Positions 49,443 through 62,751 of a stretch of 64,000 nt of DNA are shown piece by piece. The stretch's first letter is position 1. Every line of letters begins with the position of its first letter. The position numbers and the translations under genes were made by a program. The notes below the pieces were generated by a model that saw nothing but the letters and a program-made list of their open reading frames with translations, was not told the DNA's origin and ran no database searches. The stretch comes from Patagioenas fasciata (lineage: Eukaryota > Chordata > Aves > Columbiformes > Columbidae). The stretch covers positions 56,696,501 through 56,760,500 of the forward strand of contig NC_092520.1 in the NCBI RefSeq assembly GCF_037038585.1, in the 5' to 3' direction.

Positions 49443-51639
49443 GTAAGTTACTCAAACACCTGCAGTTAGCTATACAAAAACCAAAATTGTTTAAAAATTA
49501 TATGGTCTCAAATTGAAGGTTGTATCTTGCCTAATATATTAACCAATACTTAATTTGCACTGCTCTCTTAACTATCAAAGTTTGTAGAGTTTATAGTTAT
49601 TTTTCTATTGCAAAGTTTTATAAATGAGTTTTACAGAAAGAGCTGTTATTAATCAGAGGGTAACGGGCCTAATGGGTTGAAAACAGGGATTCAGAATTCC
49701 CAGTTTAACTTCTTTCTTTGCTGTTGACCCACTGACACTTCAGTGAATAATCTAAACTTCCTGTGTTTTTCTGTCTATAAAAATGTTATCATTACAAACA
49801 TTTGTAGATATTAATCAGTTTCCCTAAAAACACTATAGAATATGATGATACCTTCGCATTCAAAATTGTCTGTCGTATTATAATGAGATCATGGAGTTAA
49901 CGCATTGTAAGTCTTGTGGTCCCATACACATGCTACTTGAAAAATCTTTCTTTTAAAAGATTTCAAATTGCTCAACCTATGCAACAGGTACGCTATATAC
50001 ACAAGAAACACTTTCTATGGCGGAAACAGTCCCTCATGATGCAAAACCCATGCAGAGCAATGTATCCCTGCAATTTCCAATATAACTGGAAAGGGCATGC
50101 AAGCAGAATAAATGGCTTTATTTTTTCATTTGTTTGGAAACTGATGCGGAACAGATTAGCCTGCAACATAGTGCTCTCTTACATAAACAAGCAATTATAG
50201 CTGGTTGAGAGCAAAGCTCTTTGAAACACTCCTAGCTATTATAGGTAGAAACTCTAAAAAAGAAAAGAAAAGAAAAAGTAGCCTACAATAGAAGGGCTCA
50301 CTGTTACAGAAAGCCTTAATACACTTGAACATTTTAGTAACAGGCTATAAAATCATCTTCCAGAGAACAAGTGTAGCATAAGTTACACAAATCATTTGAA
50401 CTGGAGCGGTTGAGAATCAGTTTGTGTATGAGAAGTTAATACGAGTTTATTCCTCCAGAACTGCAGATGCTTCAGATGACGCAAGTACTAGAACTAAGCC
50501 CACTTTTATCTGTTTCAATACTGGAGTTAAGCTTACATACTTTTAAGTTAAATTCATAAGTTAAACTTCTATATGGTTATATTTGGTTATTAATACCAGT
50601 TTCTAGTACATTATTAACTTCCTTTTTATGAATGTAATATTGATCAGAAATGCCTTCTTCACCAAGTCCTGCTAGCTGCTACGGTAACACCTGTCCTTTG
50701 GTTTCAGTAAAAAAAATCAAGTCTGTCCAAGTAGAAAAGGTTTGTCTGCATCCTCTCCGTAAGAAACAGGAATGGCCATTTCATTATGGTGGATACATCA
50801 AATAGGTTTGTATTTTGTCATCTCCTTTTTGATAAAATCAGGTTACTTACTTATTACAACCTCTCTAATACTTATTTGCATGTCCCAACAAGGAATATCC
50901 ACAGATACAGTCATCATCCCATTGAAGAAGATGGATTTTATTATCTTTTTGAGAACAGTTTGTAAAAGTGGATGAGAAAACATGGTCAAAGAACAGGGTA
51001 TCACCCTCTTGCTCCCACATCCATTCACTTGCAGTTCCTGGAGACAAAGAGCAGATCCCGGTTTTGTGTCCTACTAAAACAACTTCCTCTTCTTTCTGTT
51101 ATCAGATAACCCAAACTTCTAATGAGGCCTCTCTGCTATAGCTGGTTTTGTTAATATTCACCCTGAACTTTCCTTTATGGTTCCCTCAGGAACAGTTGAT
51201 GCTGGGTATCTGCTCGACACGTAAAATTCTCCAACCAGTAACCCTTGAGTGGCTTCTCTGGAGCCCTGCAAAACCTTCCAGAAAAGATGCCTGGTTGCAC
51301 TCAGCTAAGACCATAGATTTTTCAGAGGGCAAACGTTGTCTGCTACAAAAAAAACCCCAGTATCTTCAGAAAGCTTGTACAGAGACATATGCTGCCCCAC
51401 CACAGATCCTCAGTGACACCCCACCTTGTTACATGGGGTCACTAACGAAGAGGAAGACAGATCTCTAGTGCAAGTCAACCCTGGTAGTGATGGATTGACA
51501 AGAGATTTAGGACAGCATTATAGTACACGTGCACGGTTCTAAAATTTTACATCTGGGTCATCTTAAACATGATGAGCTAAACCACATCAGAGAAATTATG
51601 GTCAAAAAGATGTTCTGTCTGATGCTACGACTAAGGGAC
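49443..51639. other. Intergenic, nothing recognised
   Basis: AT-rich; no repeat or gene recognised. Confidence 0.5.
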
Positions 51640-51936
51640 AGGTGATGATCTCCTTTTTCTGGGGACCAGCAACAGGACACGAGGAAATTGAATGAACCCG
51701 TGTCAGGGGAAGTTTAGATTAGACATTAGGAAAAGGTTCTTCACTAAGACGGTAGTTGGTCACTGGAACAGGGTCCTCAGGGAAGTGGTCATGGCACAAA
51801 GCCTGTCAGAGTACTACGAGCACCTGGACAATGCTCTTAGTCATATAGTTTTAGATAGACATGAGAGGAGCAGAGAGTTGGACTGCATGATTCTTATGGG
51901 TTCCTTCCAGCTTGAGATATTCTATGATTCTGTGAC
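51640..51936 (+). mobile_element. CR1-like LINE 3' fragment, diverged
   Basis: Reads AGGAAAAGGTTCTTCACTAA and CACTGGAACAGGG, ending ATTCTATGATTCTGTGA. An older, diverged subfamily compared with the other copies. Confidence 0.82.
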
Positions 51937-53035
51937 TATTTTCTCAGCATGAACACTGCTGACACATGCTATGAAAGAAGAGCTGAACATAATGAAGGTC
52001 TTTGGCTAAATTTGCATGGAGGACAACAATTCTTTTTTCCACCAGAACAAGGCCATTGAACCCAAATAGTACTGAAAACAGCCAAAGAGGAGTGTTCAGA
52101 GGCTGGGCCTTGCAGATGGAGTAGTGAGGAGAAAGACCAGTGAGCAGTTTCCCTAAAGGGAGACCTCATCTAAAGGAAGCCGTGGCACAGGCAGAACTGA
52201 GCATCAAGAGTATCTCAGCAGTCAAACACCTGAAAACTGACACAAAAGTGAGGCAGAAAGGTTAGTCCCAGCAGAAGAGATACACTGCATCTGAATTAGC
52301 TTTGCCCTTCTCGTGATCCAACATGTATTTTTCACCTCTGCTGTTTTGCAATGCAGCCATGCATTATGAAACCATTGCCACCTCCTCCTAACAGGTGTTG
52401 CTGCATTTTGTATCAGGGTGAAGTTGGAATCATACAAATTGTTTTTTAACGTCATTTGGGATAAAGAGGTGCTTGCTTTTTTTTTAATTATTTTTTTGTT
52501 ACAGCAGTTGGACATATTTAGTTATCAAGACAGACAGGAGTAGAGATGATAAAATACATCAATTTTTAAGATTTTGTGGCTCAGTTCTCATAGTGAAGAG
52601 ATTCTTAAGAATCAGGACTTCAGGAAGGCAGTATGACACTGTAAGTTAACCCAAGATTTTCCTCTCTTATATCACCAATAAGTATTCTAAATAAAATATT
52701 TATCAATTATTGTTAAATACAGGATCTGAAAAAGAGTTCTGATGACAACTGTACATGTAAATTCCATACTTTGCAAATGACAAGGGAAAGGACAATTTAG
52801 TGGAGTCTCGGGGCAAGAATTTGTAAGCTTCAATGGCAGTGTAACACATTCTGCTAGGAAAAGAGGGAAATCTGTTCGTCTTGATTTACATATAGTGACA
52901 CAATTGGATAAGGATAGAGTCAAGCTGATGTATATTAATGTCTTAATTGAAAAGAATCAAAATTAATTAAAATACACAAATGAGACAAGTAGATTCAGGA
53001 GGCTGACTCAGGTCAGTTTTAAGTGCTTTCTATCA
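51937..53035. other. Intergenic, nothing recognised
   Basis: AT-rich; no repeat or gene recognised. Confidence 0.5.
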
Positions 53036-53604
53036 AATGGCCAGCAGGTCGAGGGAGGTGACTCTGCCCCTCTGCTCTGCTCTGGTGAGGCCCCACCTGG
53101 AGTCCTGTGTCCAGCTCTGGAGCCCTCAGCACAGGAAAGACACGGACCTGTTGGAGAGGGGCCAGAGGAGGCCACAAAATGATCAGAGGGCTGGAGCAGC
53201 TCTGCTGTGAGGACAGGCTGAGAGAGTTGGGGTTGTTCAGCCTGGAGAAGGCTTCAGGGAGACCTTATTGTGGCCTTTCAGTACTTAAAAGGGGCCTGTT
53301 AGAAAGACGCAGAGAGACTTTTTAGCAGGGCCTGTTGCAATAGGACATGGGGTAATGGTTTTAAACTAAACAAAGTAGATTTAAACTAGGAAGGAAGGAA
53401 TAAATTTTTTACAGTGAGGGTGGTGACACTGTCCCAGGTTGCCTGGAGAGGTGGTAGATGCCCCATCCCTGGAGACATTCCAGGCCAGGCTGGACGGGAC
53501 TCTGAGCAGCCTGATCTAGTTGCAGATGCCCCTGCTCATTGCAGGGGGTTGGACTAGATGACCTTTGAAGGTCCTTTCCAACCAAAACTATTCTGTGATT
53601 CTTA
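53036..53604 (+). mobile_element. CR1 LINE 3' fragment
   Basis: Near-copy of the element at 22,596-23,192: GGAGTCCTGTGTCCAGCTC through GGGGGTTGGACTAGATGACC to tail CTATTCTGTGATTCTT. Confidence 0.93.
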
Positions 53605-56007
53605 ATATTTAACTGTTTGACCAATAACTCTAATGTAATTTAATCATACATAGAGTGACTGGCAACTTGGTAAAGTAGAAAAAAAAAGCCAAAATGAAAG
53701 ATTTGTGAACTCCAGGAGCACAATACCTAGATAAATGACTCTTAGATTTGAAGAGGACAACAAAGTATCCTGTAGATTTTTTTCACATACTTATTAATTT
53801 AGAGTAGCTTAGTTTCCAGTAGACCCCCAGTCAGATACATGCAACTTGAGCAAGAACAATGTCAGCCAAGAAAGAGGAAAAGAAAGGTTTAAGTCTTTAG
53901 CTGTTCCCAGTGCATCATCAAATGGCTATATGAAGTTATAGCCAGCACCTTGTGAATGAAATTGTATTGAACAACCCCACGTTCTAAGAATTTCAACCCA
54001 GGCCCTTGTTTCTTTTAATATGATTAAACCAAAATCCAGCTTCCATGCTGTGTGGATCAAATGGTTTAACTGTCTTGTAGAAGCTGACATGTACCACCCA
54101 AAACTGAGATGAAGTAACTTTTTCACCACTACCTGAAAGGTGGAGACAGAGGAAAGGAAGAAAACTGAAGCTCTTATTCATACAAGGCACCATTCTCTTG
54201 AACAAGCGTCCCAGGCATTTCTTCACTTAAAAGCATTTTGAGTAATTGCTTCAAACACTAGAAATATTAGCATGAATTGCTCGTCAACTTCTTCACTGGT
54301 GCTTGCAGTACAAGATTCTGCTGTGACAACTGGCTGAAATTTGACAGCTGAACACAAGTCTTTTGACAAATGACACACTGTCCTGAACAAAGACCCAGTT
54401 AGCAACGACTACTTCCTAAAATTCTTGTGTTAGAGACTGCACACATCTGTTCTTTCCAGAATGGTGCTATAAAATAGCCATGGAGCAGAAAAAGATAACA
54501 GTAAATAATATTAGCTCAAAACAGCCAGTGATTTCATACTACTTTTCAAATCTTGGTTTCAGCATTTAGACCTAAGAGAGACCACTAGCTCTGAGCTAAT
54601 GCACACAGCCTGAGCTTTGTACTGCAGGTTACCTATACCTGAAACTAAGAAGCGATTAAATAAATAACATCTCCTTACCGTAAAGAATATCCGACAGAAA
54701 ATGCCAAGACCTTTGGAATTCAGCACCCTTGGTAGTGCTCAGTGTAGTGGTTAATGGAGATTAAGAGCCTGATTTGAATTTCTAATCTGAATTTGCCTGA
54801 CTTTAACATCCAATCCCTGCTACATCTTCCTTAACCATAATTTAAAAGCCTCACAGCATCCACTATGCTCTTTGTCAAGACTGCTTTTGTATTGTACACA
54901 CCTTCTCGATTTTCTGCTTAGTAAACCAAAACACTTTCCCCCAGATCTCCCACCATATATGATTTTCCTCTGTCCCTCAATTTTTTTTTGACTCCTGGAT
55001 ACATTCTTCAGTCCAACATCCTAAAACCTTAGCCGCAGTGTCTTCCCAGAAGCAGGGTGTTTTCATAGTGGTTTCACAGGTGCTGTAGGGCAAAGGGTAA
55101 AGCCATCATGACACATTCTGTTTATATCCACTTGCTACATTAGTCCCCTTAACCACAGAATTACATTAGCAGTTTACTTACTGGAAGCTGGATGTTCAGA
55201 ACAATTCTTAAATCTTTTGCACTGTTTCTGTTTTCCAATAGACGATGTGTACAATTAGTTTCAATTTCTTGTTCCCAGAAGTATGACCTTGTAGGTGACA
55301 ACACTAGAACACTATGTTTGAAGCTCCTAGTTTGGAGCAATTCAAATTGGAGAGACTGACCTTTGTTTTCATGAAAATTAAATCAGTGGGGTTTTAAAAA
55401 AAATGTTTCTGGAGTACTAGTGAAAATATTGAATAGTGCCACCATGACAGCAATACTTTTGGCAAGTCTTCTCTAAAGCGCCTCGGTTTGGTTTTCCATC
55501 AAAGGTCTCTAAAAGCATTGGTGAGGCTGCACTTCAGCATCTGGACAGACAGACAATTATAATGTCCCCCTCCTATTGAACTGTCTTGTGGTGCTGCAGG
55601 GAGCTGAAACAGAAACATTAAGATGTGTTTGAATGAAATACGAGTGGGAATTACTTATGTGAAAGCACAAGCAGCAACATGGGTTGAAAGAATAGCACAG
55701 ATGACTGATAACCAAGGAGGCGACTAACAGCAATTAAACTGGTAAACACTGAGGAATGTTCTGTTTACATCAAGATCAGAAGGCCTGAGCTCTGATAAGG
55801 CCACAGCAGAGTGACTTGTCAGCAGAAGACCTGAGCTCCAACACCAGGAGGATGGTCCCAGCAGGAGGAAAGGCTGGGGCCATAAAGACACTCAAATGAG
55901 AAAACATTGACAACAGTTAGCAACCCTCCCTGTGGTTTATGGGGGATGAGGTAAGAAAGATTATAGTGGAAAAAAATCACATTGTAATTGCTGAAGGATA
56001 TAAATAC
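53605..56007. other. Intergenic, nothing recognised
   Basis: AT-rich; no gene or repeat recognised. Confidence 0.5.
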
Positions 56008-56012
56008 CTGGA

Positions 56013-57190
56013 TGATTGTTGTGGTTTAAGCCTGGCCAGCAGCTCAGCCTTACACAGCTGCTTGCTCATCCTCCACCCAGTGGGATCGGGAGAGAATCAG
56101 AAGGGTAAATGTGCAATAACTTGTGGTTTGTGATAGGAGGAACAAGTCTTTTAGAAACCCCTAGGCCTAATGTAACAGAAACGTAACGGAGAAACAATAG
56201 CTCTGTAGAGACTGGACAGGAGGCAAAGCAGGATGTCCTCGGTTTGCAAGCTGGGAAAGTGGAATATTCCACTAAATCAAGAAAGAACTACATGGCTTTT
56301 GCTGAGTAGCAGCACAAAATGACAATATGCATGCTCAAGGAATCAGGTCAAGAAGCCAACACTGGCGGGGGGACCAGGCTGTAAAGACAACTGGGGCCAC
56401 TAGAGACCACCAATGAAGACCCTTGAATAACAAAGATGGACTTCTGGCAAAGGGCAGGTTTTTGTAAATAATTTATGTTTAATGCATGAACCAAGTAGTA
56501 GAAACGAATATTCAATTGGTATTTGTAGTAAATACCAAGAAGCGCAAATCACGCACATGCTCCATTAGAGGAACGATCTTCTGAGCGTCAGGTGCCCTGC
56601 AATAGAAGTGCCTGCTTTTTAATGCTTTCAAAACAGTGTCAAGCAGTCTTTTTGCTGACTTTTGGTATAGTGAGATCAAGATAGTTTAATAATTAAAACA
56701 AACAAAAATGAAACAAAACACCTCTCTCCCCTCCAAAAAAAATCCCCAAACAATGCACCAAAAAGCCTCCCCAAACCCAGCCAAACAAAAACAAAACAAA
56801 CACCCCCAAACAAATAAACCAACAATAAAAAAAAACAAAACAAACCAAACAAGATATGCAAAATCTCTCACCAACAACTGACTGATGCCTATCAAGTCCT
56901 TGAGCAATTGCTGCCCTGGCCAACCTCACTTGCCCCCTGTTTTATTGCTGAGCATGATGTGATATGGCATGAAATGTCATAAGTCCTTCCTAGTCTCTTG
57001 CCCCCACCCAGCCCTCTCACTGGTGGGGTGGTGTGAGGAGCAGAAAAGGCCTTGGATCTGTGCAAGCCCTGCTCAGCAACAGCTCAAACATCCCCATGTT
57101 ATCAACACCGTTTTCATCACAAATGCAAAACACAGCATGACATGAGCTACTGTGAAGAAAGTTAACTCTATCCCAGCTGGAACCAGCACA
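56013..57190 (-). mobile_element. Solo LTR of an avian endogenous retrovirus, interrupted
   Basis: Termini are TG and CA. The flanks carry a perfect 5-bp duplication CTGGA (56,008-56,012 and 57,191-57,195). On the minus strand it starts TGTGCTGGTTCCAGCTGGG and ends in the AAACCACAACA-type terminus. An AATAAA-like box at about 56,941 lies where related LTRs carry the TATA box. No internal retroviral sequence, hence a solo LTR. A second element sits inside (56,134-56,669). The same LTR type occurs at the right window edge. Confidence 0.88.
56134..56669. mobile_element. Second LTR-like insertion nested in the solo LTR
   Basis: 536 bases absent from the related LTR at 63.78 kb, flanked by the 4-bp repeat GTGA (56,130-56,133 and 56,670-56,673). 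It ends with TTGCTGACTTTTGGTATA, resembling the 3' end of another avian LTR family. Boundaries are inferred by aligning host halves by eye. Confidence 0.6.
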
Positions 57191-57396
57191 CTGGAAAAGT
57201 TTTCCACTGCCAAGAAAGTGCCCCAGTGACATGGATTAACTCAAGAGCCACCATTCCTTGTCTTCTGTGAGGGTTGCCAGCCTGCCTGGCCCGGCTGCTG
57301 GGACACAGGCATCTTGGTGCTTGGGAGCATGTGGGTGTGAGAACATGACTAGGGGAAATCTATGAGAGAGTCAACATGACTAACAGAGATCAATTT

Positions 57397-58238
57397 TCAC
57401 AGAATCACAGAATGTTAGGGATTGGAAGGGACCTCAAAAGATCATCTAGTCCAATCCCCCTGCCGGAGCAGGAACACCTAGATGAGGTTACACAGGAATG
57501 TGTGCAGGTGGGTTTTGAATGTCTCCAGAGAAGGAGACTCCACAGACTCCCTGGGCAGTCTGTTCCAGTGCTCTGGCACCCTTATCATGAAGAAGTTTCT
57601 TCTCATATTTAAATGGAACCTCCTGTGTTCCAGTTTATACTCACTGCCCCTTGTCCTACCATTGGTTGTCACTGAGAAGAGCCTGGCTCCATCCTCATGA
57701 CACTCACCCTTAAAAATATTTATAAACAGCCTTTCCTCATAAGGGAGATGCTCCACTCCCTTAATCATCTTTGTTGCCCTGCGCTGGACTCTCTCCAGCA
57801 GTTCCCTGTCCTTCTTGGACTGAGGGGCCCAGAACTGGACACAATATTCCAGGTGTGGTCTCACCAGGGCAGAATAGAGGGGGAGGAGAACCTCTCTCAA
57901 TCTACTGACCACCCCCTTCTAATACACCCCAGGATGCCATTGGCCTTCCTGGCCACAAGGGCCCAGTGCTGGCTCATGGTCATCCTGCTGTCCACCAGGA
58001 CCCCCAGGTCCCTTTCCCCTATGCTGCTCTCTAATAGGTCATTACTCAATTTACACTGGAACCTGGGGTTGTTCCTGCCCAGATGCAATACTCTACACTT
58101 GCCCTTGTTATATTTAATTAAATTTTTCCCCGCCCAACTCTCCAGCCTGTCCAGGTCTCGCTGGATGGCAGCACAGCCTTCTGGCGTGTCAGCCACGCCT
58201 CCCAGCTTGGTGTCATCAGCAAACTTGTTTAAAATAAA
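57397..58238 (-). mobile_element. CR1 LINE 3' fragment, about 0.84 kb
   Basis: Starts with the tail TCACAGAATCACAGAAT. The minus-strand frames 57,478-57,912 and 57,897-58,196 carry CR1 polymerase C-terminal sequence. The same 17-base string recurs exactly at 58,239-58,255, at the other end. Confidence 0.93.
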
Positions 58239-58255
58239 TCACAGAATCACAGAAT

Positions 58256-61200
58256 TGATAGCGCTTTCCCTTTTATTCTTGAGCTGAATTTTGTCAGATG
58301 AATTTCCAGCTGCACAAAGTCAATGAACTACAAAATGTTGTCTAAATTTATAGTCCCTGCAAAGGTTAGTTGTTTGACCAGATCTATTTTCTGTATGAGC
58401 CTATTTTAGGTCCTTGTTATTTGAATCTCATAATAAATCTCCCACTGTGTTGTTTCACACCAGAACCATGGCAACGAGCATATCATCATCCCACATGCTT
58501 TCACTAAATATTGGGACAACATGAACAAGATTCTGAAATTTCTGTGCTCCGAGATTTCTTTTGAAAGGATGTTTGCAGACCAGAGTCTTTCAGTCAACTT
58601 TTACTACACTTGGTTTGAGTTTCTAGGCCTGCAGATACCAAATACCTGATAGAAATAAACTTCCTGTTGGATTAAAAGGGAACTATGAAATATGTCATTA
58701 TCTTCCTGCAAAAATGTATTTTCATCACTGTTTGAACATATCTCCACACCTAACAACTTGACCTCTGACCACCTGCCTAGTAACGTGGCTATACTGGAGT
58801 TAGCAAGCATTTCAGCAAAATGCCTTAATATCTTCAGCAGGGTAGATTTTTTCTGATCAACATCTTAAATGCTTTAGCAATTTTCTGTACTTTACTTTCT
58901 ATTTCCTCTTCTTTCCATTTAAACATTTGAATTTTAAGTACCAATATTTCACCACTATTCTCAGCTTGTCAAAAAGCAGAAGCATTTCCTCTCTTGCTGT
59001 CATAGCCTTGCATTGATCTGGTCAACTTTTTAAAAAAGCTTCTAGTTTTTACCCATTTATTTAATCAACAAACTGTAGAGATTTTTTTTTACTGAAGTGT
59101 AAATTTCATTTTAGGGTTAACTCTGCAAGCTGGTAGCAAATATTGTGAAGTTCTAATGACCGGTTTCTTGACATGCACCAAAATCCACCAAAATCATTTG
59201 ATTTTAATAATCTAGAATCCAAACCAGCTGTGTATTGTTTTGACAAGCTGTTGAATAAGCATATTTTTCTCTTGGCTGTGAGTTATCTTCCCCTGCAGAT
59301 GTGCAGGGCAAGTGAATCCTCCAGTTCTGAGCTTTAACACTCAGCGCTCTGCCAACACTTTGCACCCTCAGGCTTTCCCAGCCACCACATTCCTTCATTT
59401 CTATTTCTTTTCCTATGGGTCTGAGTTATTAGTATTTCCAAAACAGATAATGATCTACTTTAGTGTAGGGTGTCACCTCCCCTATTTTATCTTTCTGGAC
59501 TATATAATTAAAACAAACAAACAATCCCAGTCACATTACTCCAGGCATGTTGAAATGAATCATTTTGAGGGTTTATTTTATATTTTAATGATCTACTAGC
59601 ACACTGCAATGGGAAGATACTCAGCTGTTTCAAATTACGCACATAGAACAAAGGATCAGTCACTGGGGAAGATGATACAAAAATTTTTAAGCTATCTGAA
59701 AAACAAAAACCCTCAACAGGCTGCTGATGGATGAACAGGAATTTTGTCACAGGCCTTTTAAAAGTCTAAATAGTTATGCTGAGAATTCTTCCATTTTATT
59801 AGACCAGTTATCAAAGGTGTTTGTGCCTTATGTGCCTTGTTATTGACTGTGATGGGTGAGGCGGCTTCCAAAGCTTCACTAAATTAAATACAGCTCTAGT
59901 CTCATCTCTCCCCAAGCAACATTCACAGACTAACAGAATGGGCAAAGGATTGCACAGTTTTGCTTAACTAAGGTTCTTTTCTCCCAGCTATCTGTACATC
60001 CTTGGGAATTCATCTCTTCCATTTGCAATTCATGCCATTAAAAAAAAAATCACATTACTTAACAGCTCTATTATTAGTTTCAGCTCTCTCATGGTAGTTG
60101 TGCTGATAGTGTTGAGCAGAGCAAAACGATGCAGCCAATTTCTGCTTGGATTTCCTTCAGGCTTAAGATTCCTCTTTTTGTTTTCTAAACACTAAATGAA
60201 ATCTCTAACTTACTTATTCAGTGGTTACCAGCATTTTCTTGTATATAGTCTGGCACCCGTTCTCTACTGGTAGACATCTGTTTTTTCTCATACACTTCAA
60301 AAAATTCTGGTGTCTCGCTTTCATTAATTTGAAAGTGTCTATGTAAAGCTAGTTAAACCTTATATCATTCTTAAAATATTAAGTGGAAACTAGGCTAATT
60401 TAAAATAATATTTATTTTGGGTCACGAACCTGTATTAAAGATCTCAGCTGCAGTTCTGTCAGTTTTGTTCACCATTTTCTTGTCCCCCATCTTGATTATT
60501 TGTCCAGTCAGGCACATTTTTGGGAGTCTGATATCACAGTGACAAACATAAAAAGATTATATAGCACTAGCTACAAACCCCACCAGCCTAACAAGTTATA
60601 CTTGCTGCTCAGGTATCCCGTATCAATCTTACAGGACAGACAGAGAGAAAGTTTGGGAATTAAAAACAGAAAAAAAAAAACAAAAAACAAAAAACAAACA
60701 GAGTCTTCTCACAAAGAAAACAACATAAAAGAAGAAACTGGGTATTATAACTTTTTTTTAATATATATTCCAAAAAAAGCATTCCTGACTGACTAGACTA
60801 GGTATTTTCATTAAGAGCCAGCTTCATCTGAGTATACAGTTTTATTTAAAATAATTTAATTAAATACTATTTTAACAATATTTCATGCATTCTGGTTAGG
60901 TTTAACATTGCGTTTACCATGTGCAGCCTGAGAACTAACTGCAAAGACCCCCAAGACCAGATTACAAATTGCCATTGTATATGTAAATGTGGCAACAGCA
61001 AAATAGAGCACACTCCGTGTCTTGAAAAAAGACTTTTGAAGCACATTAATCGAGAGCCCTGGTTTCATGATTTGTCAATGCAGCTCTCATTTCTACTTGT
61101 GTTAAGCCCAAGTTGCCACCTCTTTCCTGCGACTTTACCTCATCTGTTCTGCAGTACATGCAGTTTTCTTTCCAGTGTTCTACCTACCCGCAGCACGCAA

Positions 61201-61595
61201 TGGAGTATATACTATGATCTGTGGAAGAAAGCCATATTATCACTGGTTTTGAGTTAAACAGATGCTAATTTATTAGTCACCCTGTGCATGCTGAGTAGCC
61301 AGTTGGAGGGCCAATCATGGTGACACTGCAGCACTTCCATAAGCAATGCTATCTGTTTAAATCTATCACTTCTGCAAGCCAGCTTTTTCATTAAGCACGC
61401 AGAAACGCTGCATCTTCAGCCAAATTTGGCAAAGATCAAGACCGGTCAACAGCTTCGGATGTTCCTAGGGAGAACACCAAATTGTTGGGTGAGCGGAGCG
61501 AATTGCATAAGCAGAATTTTCTTACGGAATCAGGCTAAAAAGGAAGAAGTATTAAAAAAAAAATCCCCACACCTCATGGGTAGGTGAAAAACCTA
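58256..61595. other. Intergenic, nothing recognised
   Basis: AT-rich, low-complexity A/C runs near 60,668-60,705; no gene or repeat recognised. Confidence 0.5.
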
Positions 61596-62405
61596 TATAG
61601 AACGGAATAGACTATTTCAGTTGGAAGGCACTTACAACGATTACCTAGTCTAGGAGTGTCAAACTCATTTTCACTTGAGGCCACATCAGCCTAGTGGTCA
61701 CCTTTAAAGAGGCGAATGTAATTTTAGGACTGTACAAATGTAACTACTCCTGAAATTACATTTGGCCCTTTGAAGGTGACCGCCAGGTTGATGTGGCCCC
61801 TGGTGAAGATGTGTTTGAAACCCCTGACCTCATTCAACTGCCTGACCACTTCAGGGTTGACCGTAAGTTAAAACACATTGTTAAGGGTATTGTTCAGATG
61901 CCTCTTGAACACTGACAGGCTTGGGACACTGACCACCTCTCTAGGAAGCCTGTTCCAGTGCCTGACCACCCTCTTGGTAAAGAAATGCTTCCTGATGTCC
62001 AGCTCAGCAGCTCCCTCTCCATGTCCCCTTCCTCAGGAAGCTGTGGAGAGCCATGAGGTCACCCCTCAGCCTCCTTTTCTCCAAACTAGACAACCCAAAG
62101 TCCTCAGATGCTCCTTGTCAGACATTCCTTCCAGCCTTTTTGCCAGCTTTGTTGGCCTCCTCTGGACACATTCAGGGACCTTCACATCCGTTTTAAATGG
62201 TGGGGCCCAGAAGTGCACACAGTGCTCCAGGTGAGTCTGCACCAATGCTGGACAATCAGGACAATCAGCCCTTCTGACCAGCAGGTTGTGCTGTGTTTGC
62301 ACCCCAGGATGGGGTTTGCCCTCTGGGCTGCCAGGGCACACGCTGCGGACTCATGTTGACCCTCCCATCGACCAGCACCCCCATGTTCCTCTCTGGGGAT
62401 ATCAT
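61596..62405 (-). mobile_element. CR1 LINE 3' fragment, interrupted by a hAT-type element
   Basis: Degraded CR1 3' end (GAACGGAATAGACTATTTCAG, GTTGGAAGGCACTTACAACG), resuming after 61,827 with CCTCTTGAACACTGACAGGC and continuing to about 62,405. Confidence 0.85.
61651..61826. mobile_element. 176-bp hAT-type non-autonomous DNA transposon
   Basis: Inverted termini of about 37 bases: left TAGGAGTGTCAAACTCATTT, right the complement of CAGGGGTTTCAAACACATCT. The flanks ACCTAGTC and ACCTCATT are a decayed 8-bp duplication, as hAT elements make. The interior is also palindromic. No coding capacity. Confidence 0.8.
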
Positions 62406-62751
62406 AATAATCACCTGAAAAATTAGACAAAACATCATAGTATCTGCTGGTAAAGTATGCAATAAAGTTGTTCTCAGCAAATTTTCTGAAACTGTGCTCA
62501 TATTAAAGATCTTGCCTGGGCAAATGTTTCATGTACGTTGAAATTTTTAAAACTTCGAGAACCAATGCGTTATGACCACCCAGATCAGCCTTAATATTTT
62601 AATAAGAAACAATGGAGAAATAGATTATAATACTGTTCATAAAATGTCCACTGAGTTCATTTAGTCCCTGACTTCAGGCTCCATCTGGTTATGATGGTCA
62701 CCCAGGACTAATTCCTGACTACTGGCCCCATTATCCCAGAACTCCAGCTGA
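62406..62751. other. Unassigned, between CR1 and retroviral leader
   Basis: No recognised content; could be a further part of the endogenous retrovirus or unique DNA. Confidence 0.4.

Noticed and set aside
57697-58287. 196-codon plus-strand frame
   Set aside because: Antisense to the CR1 polymerase remnant.
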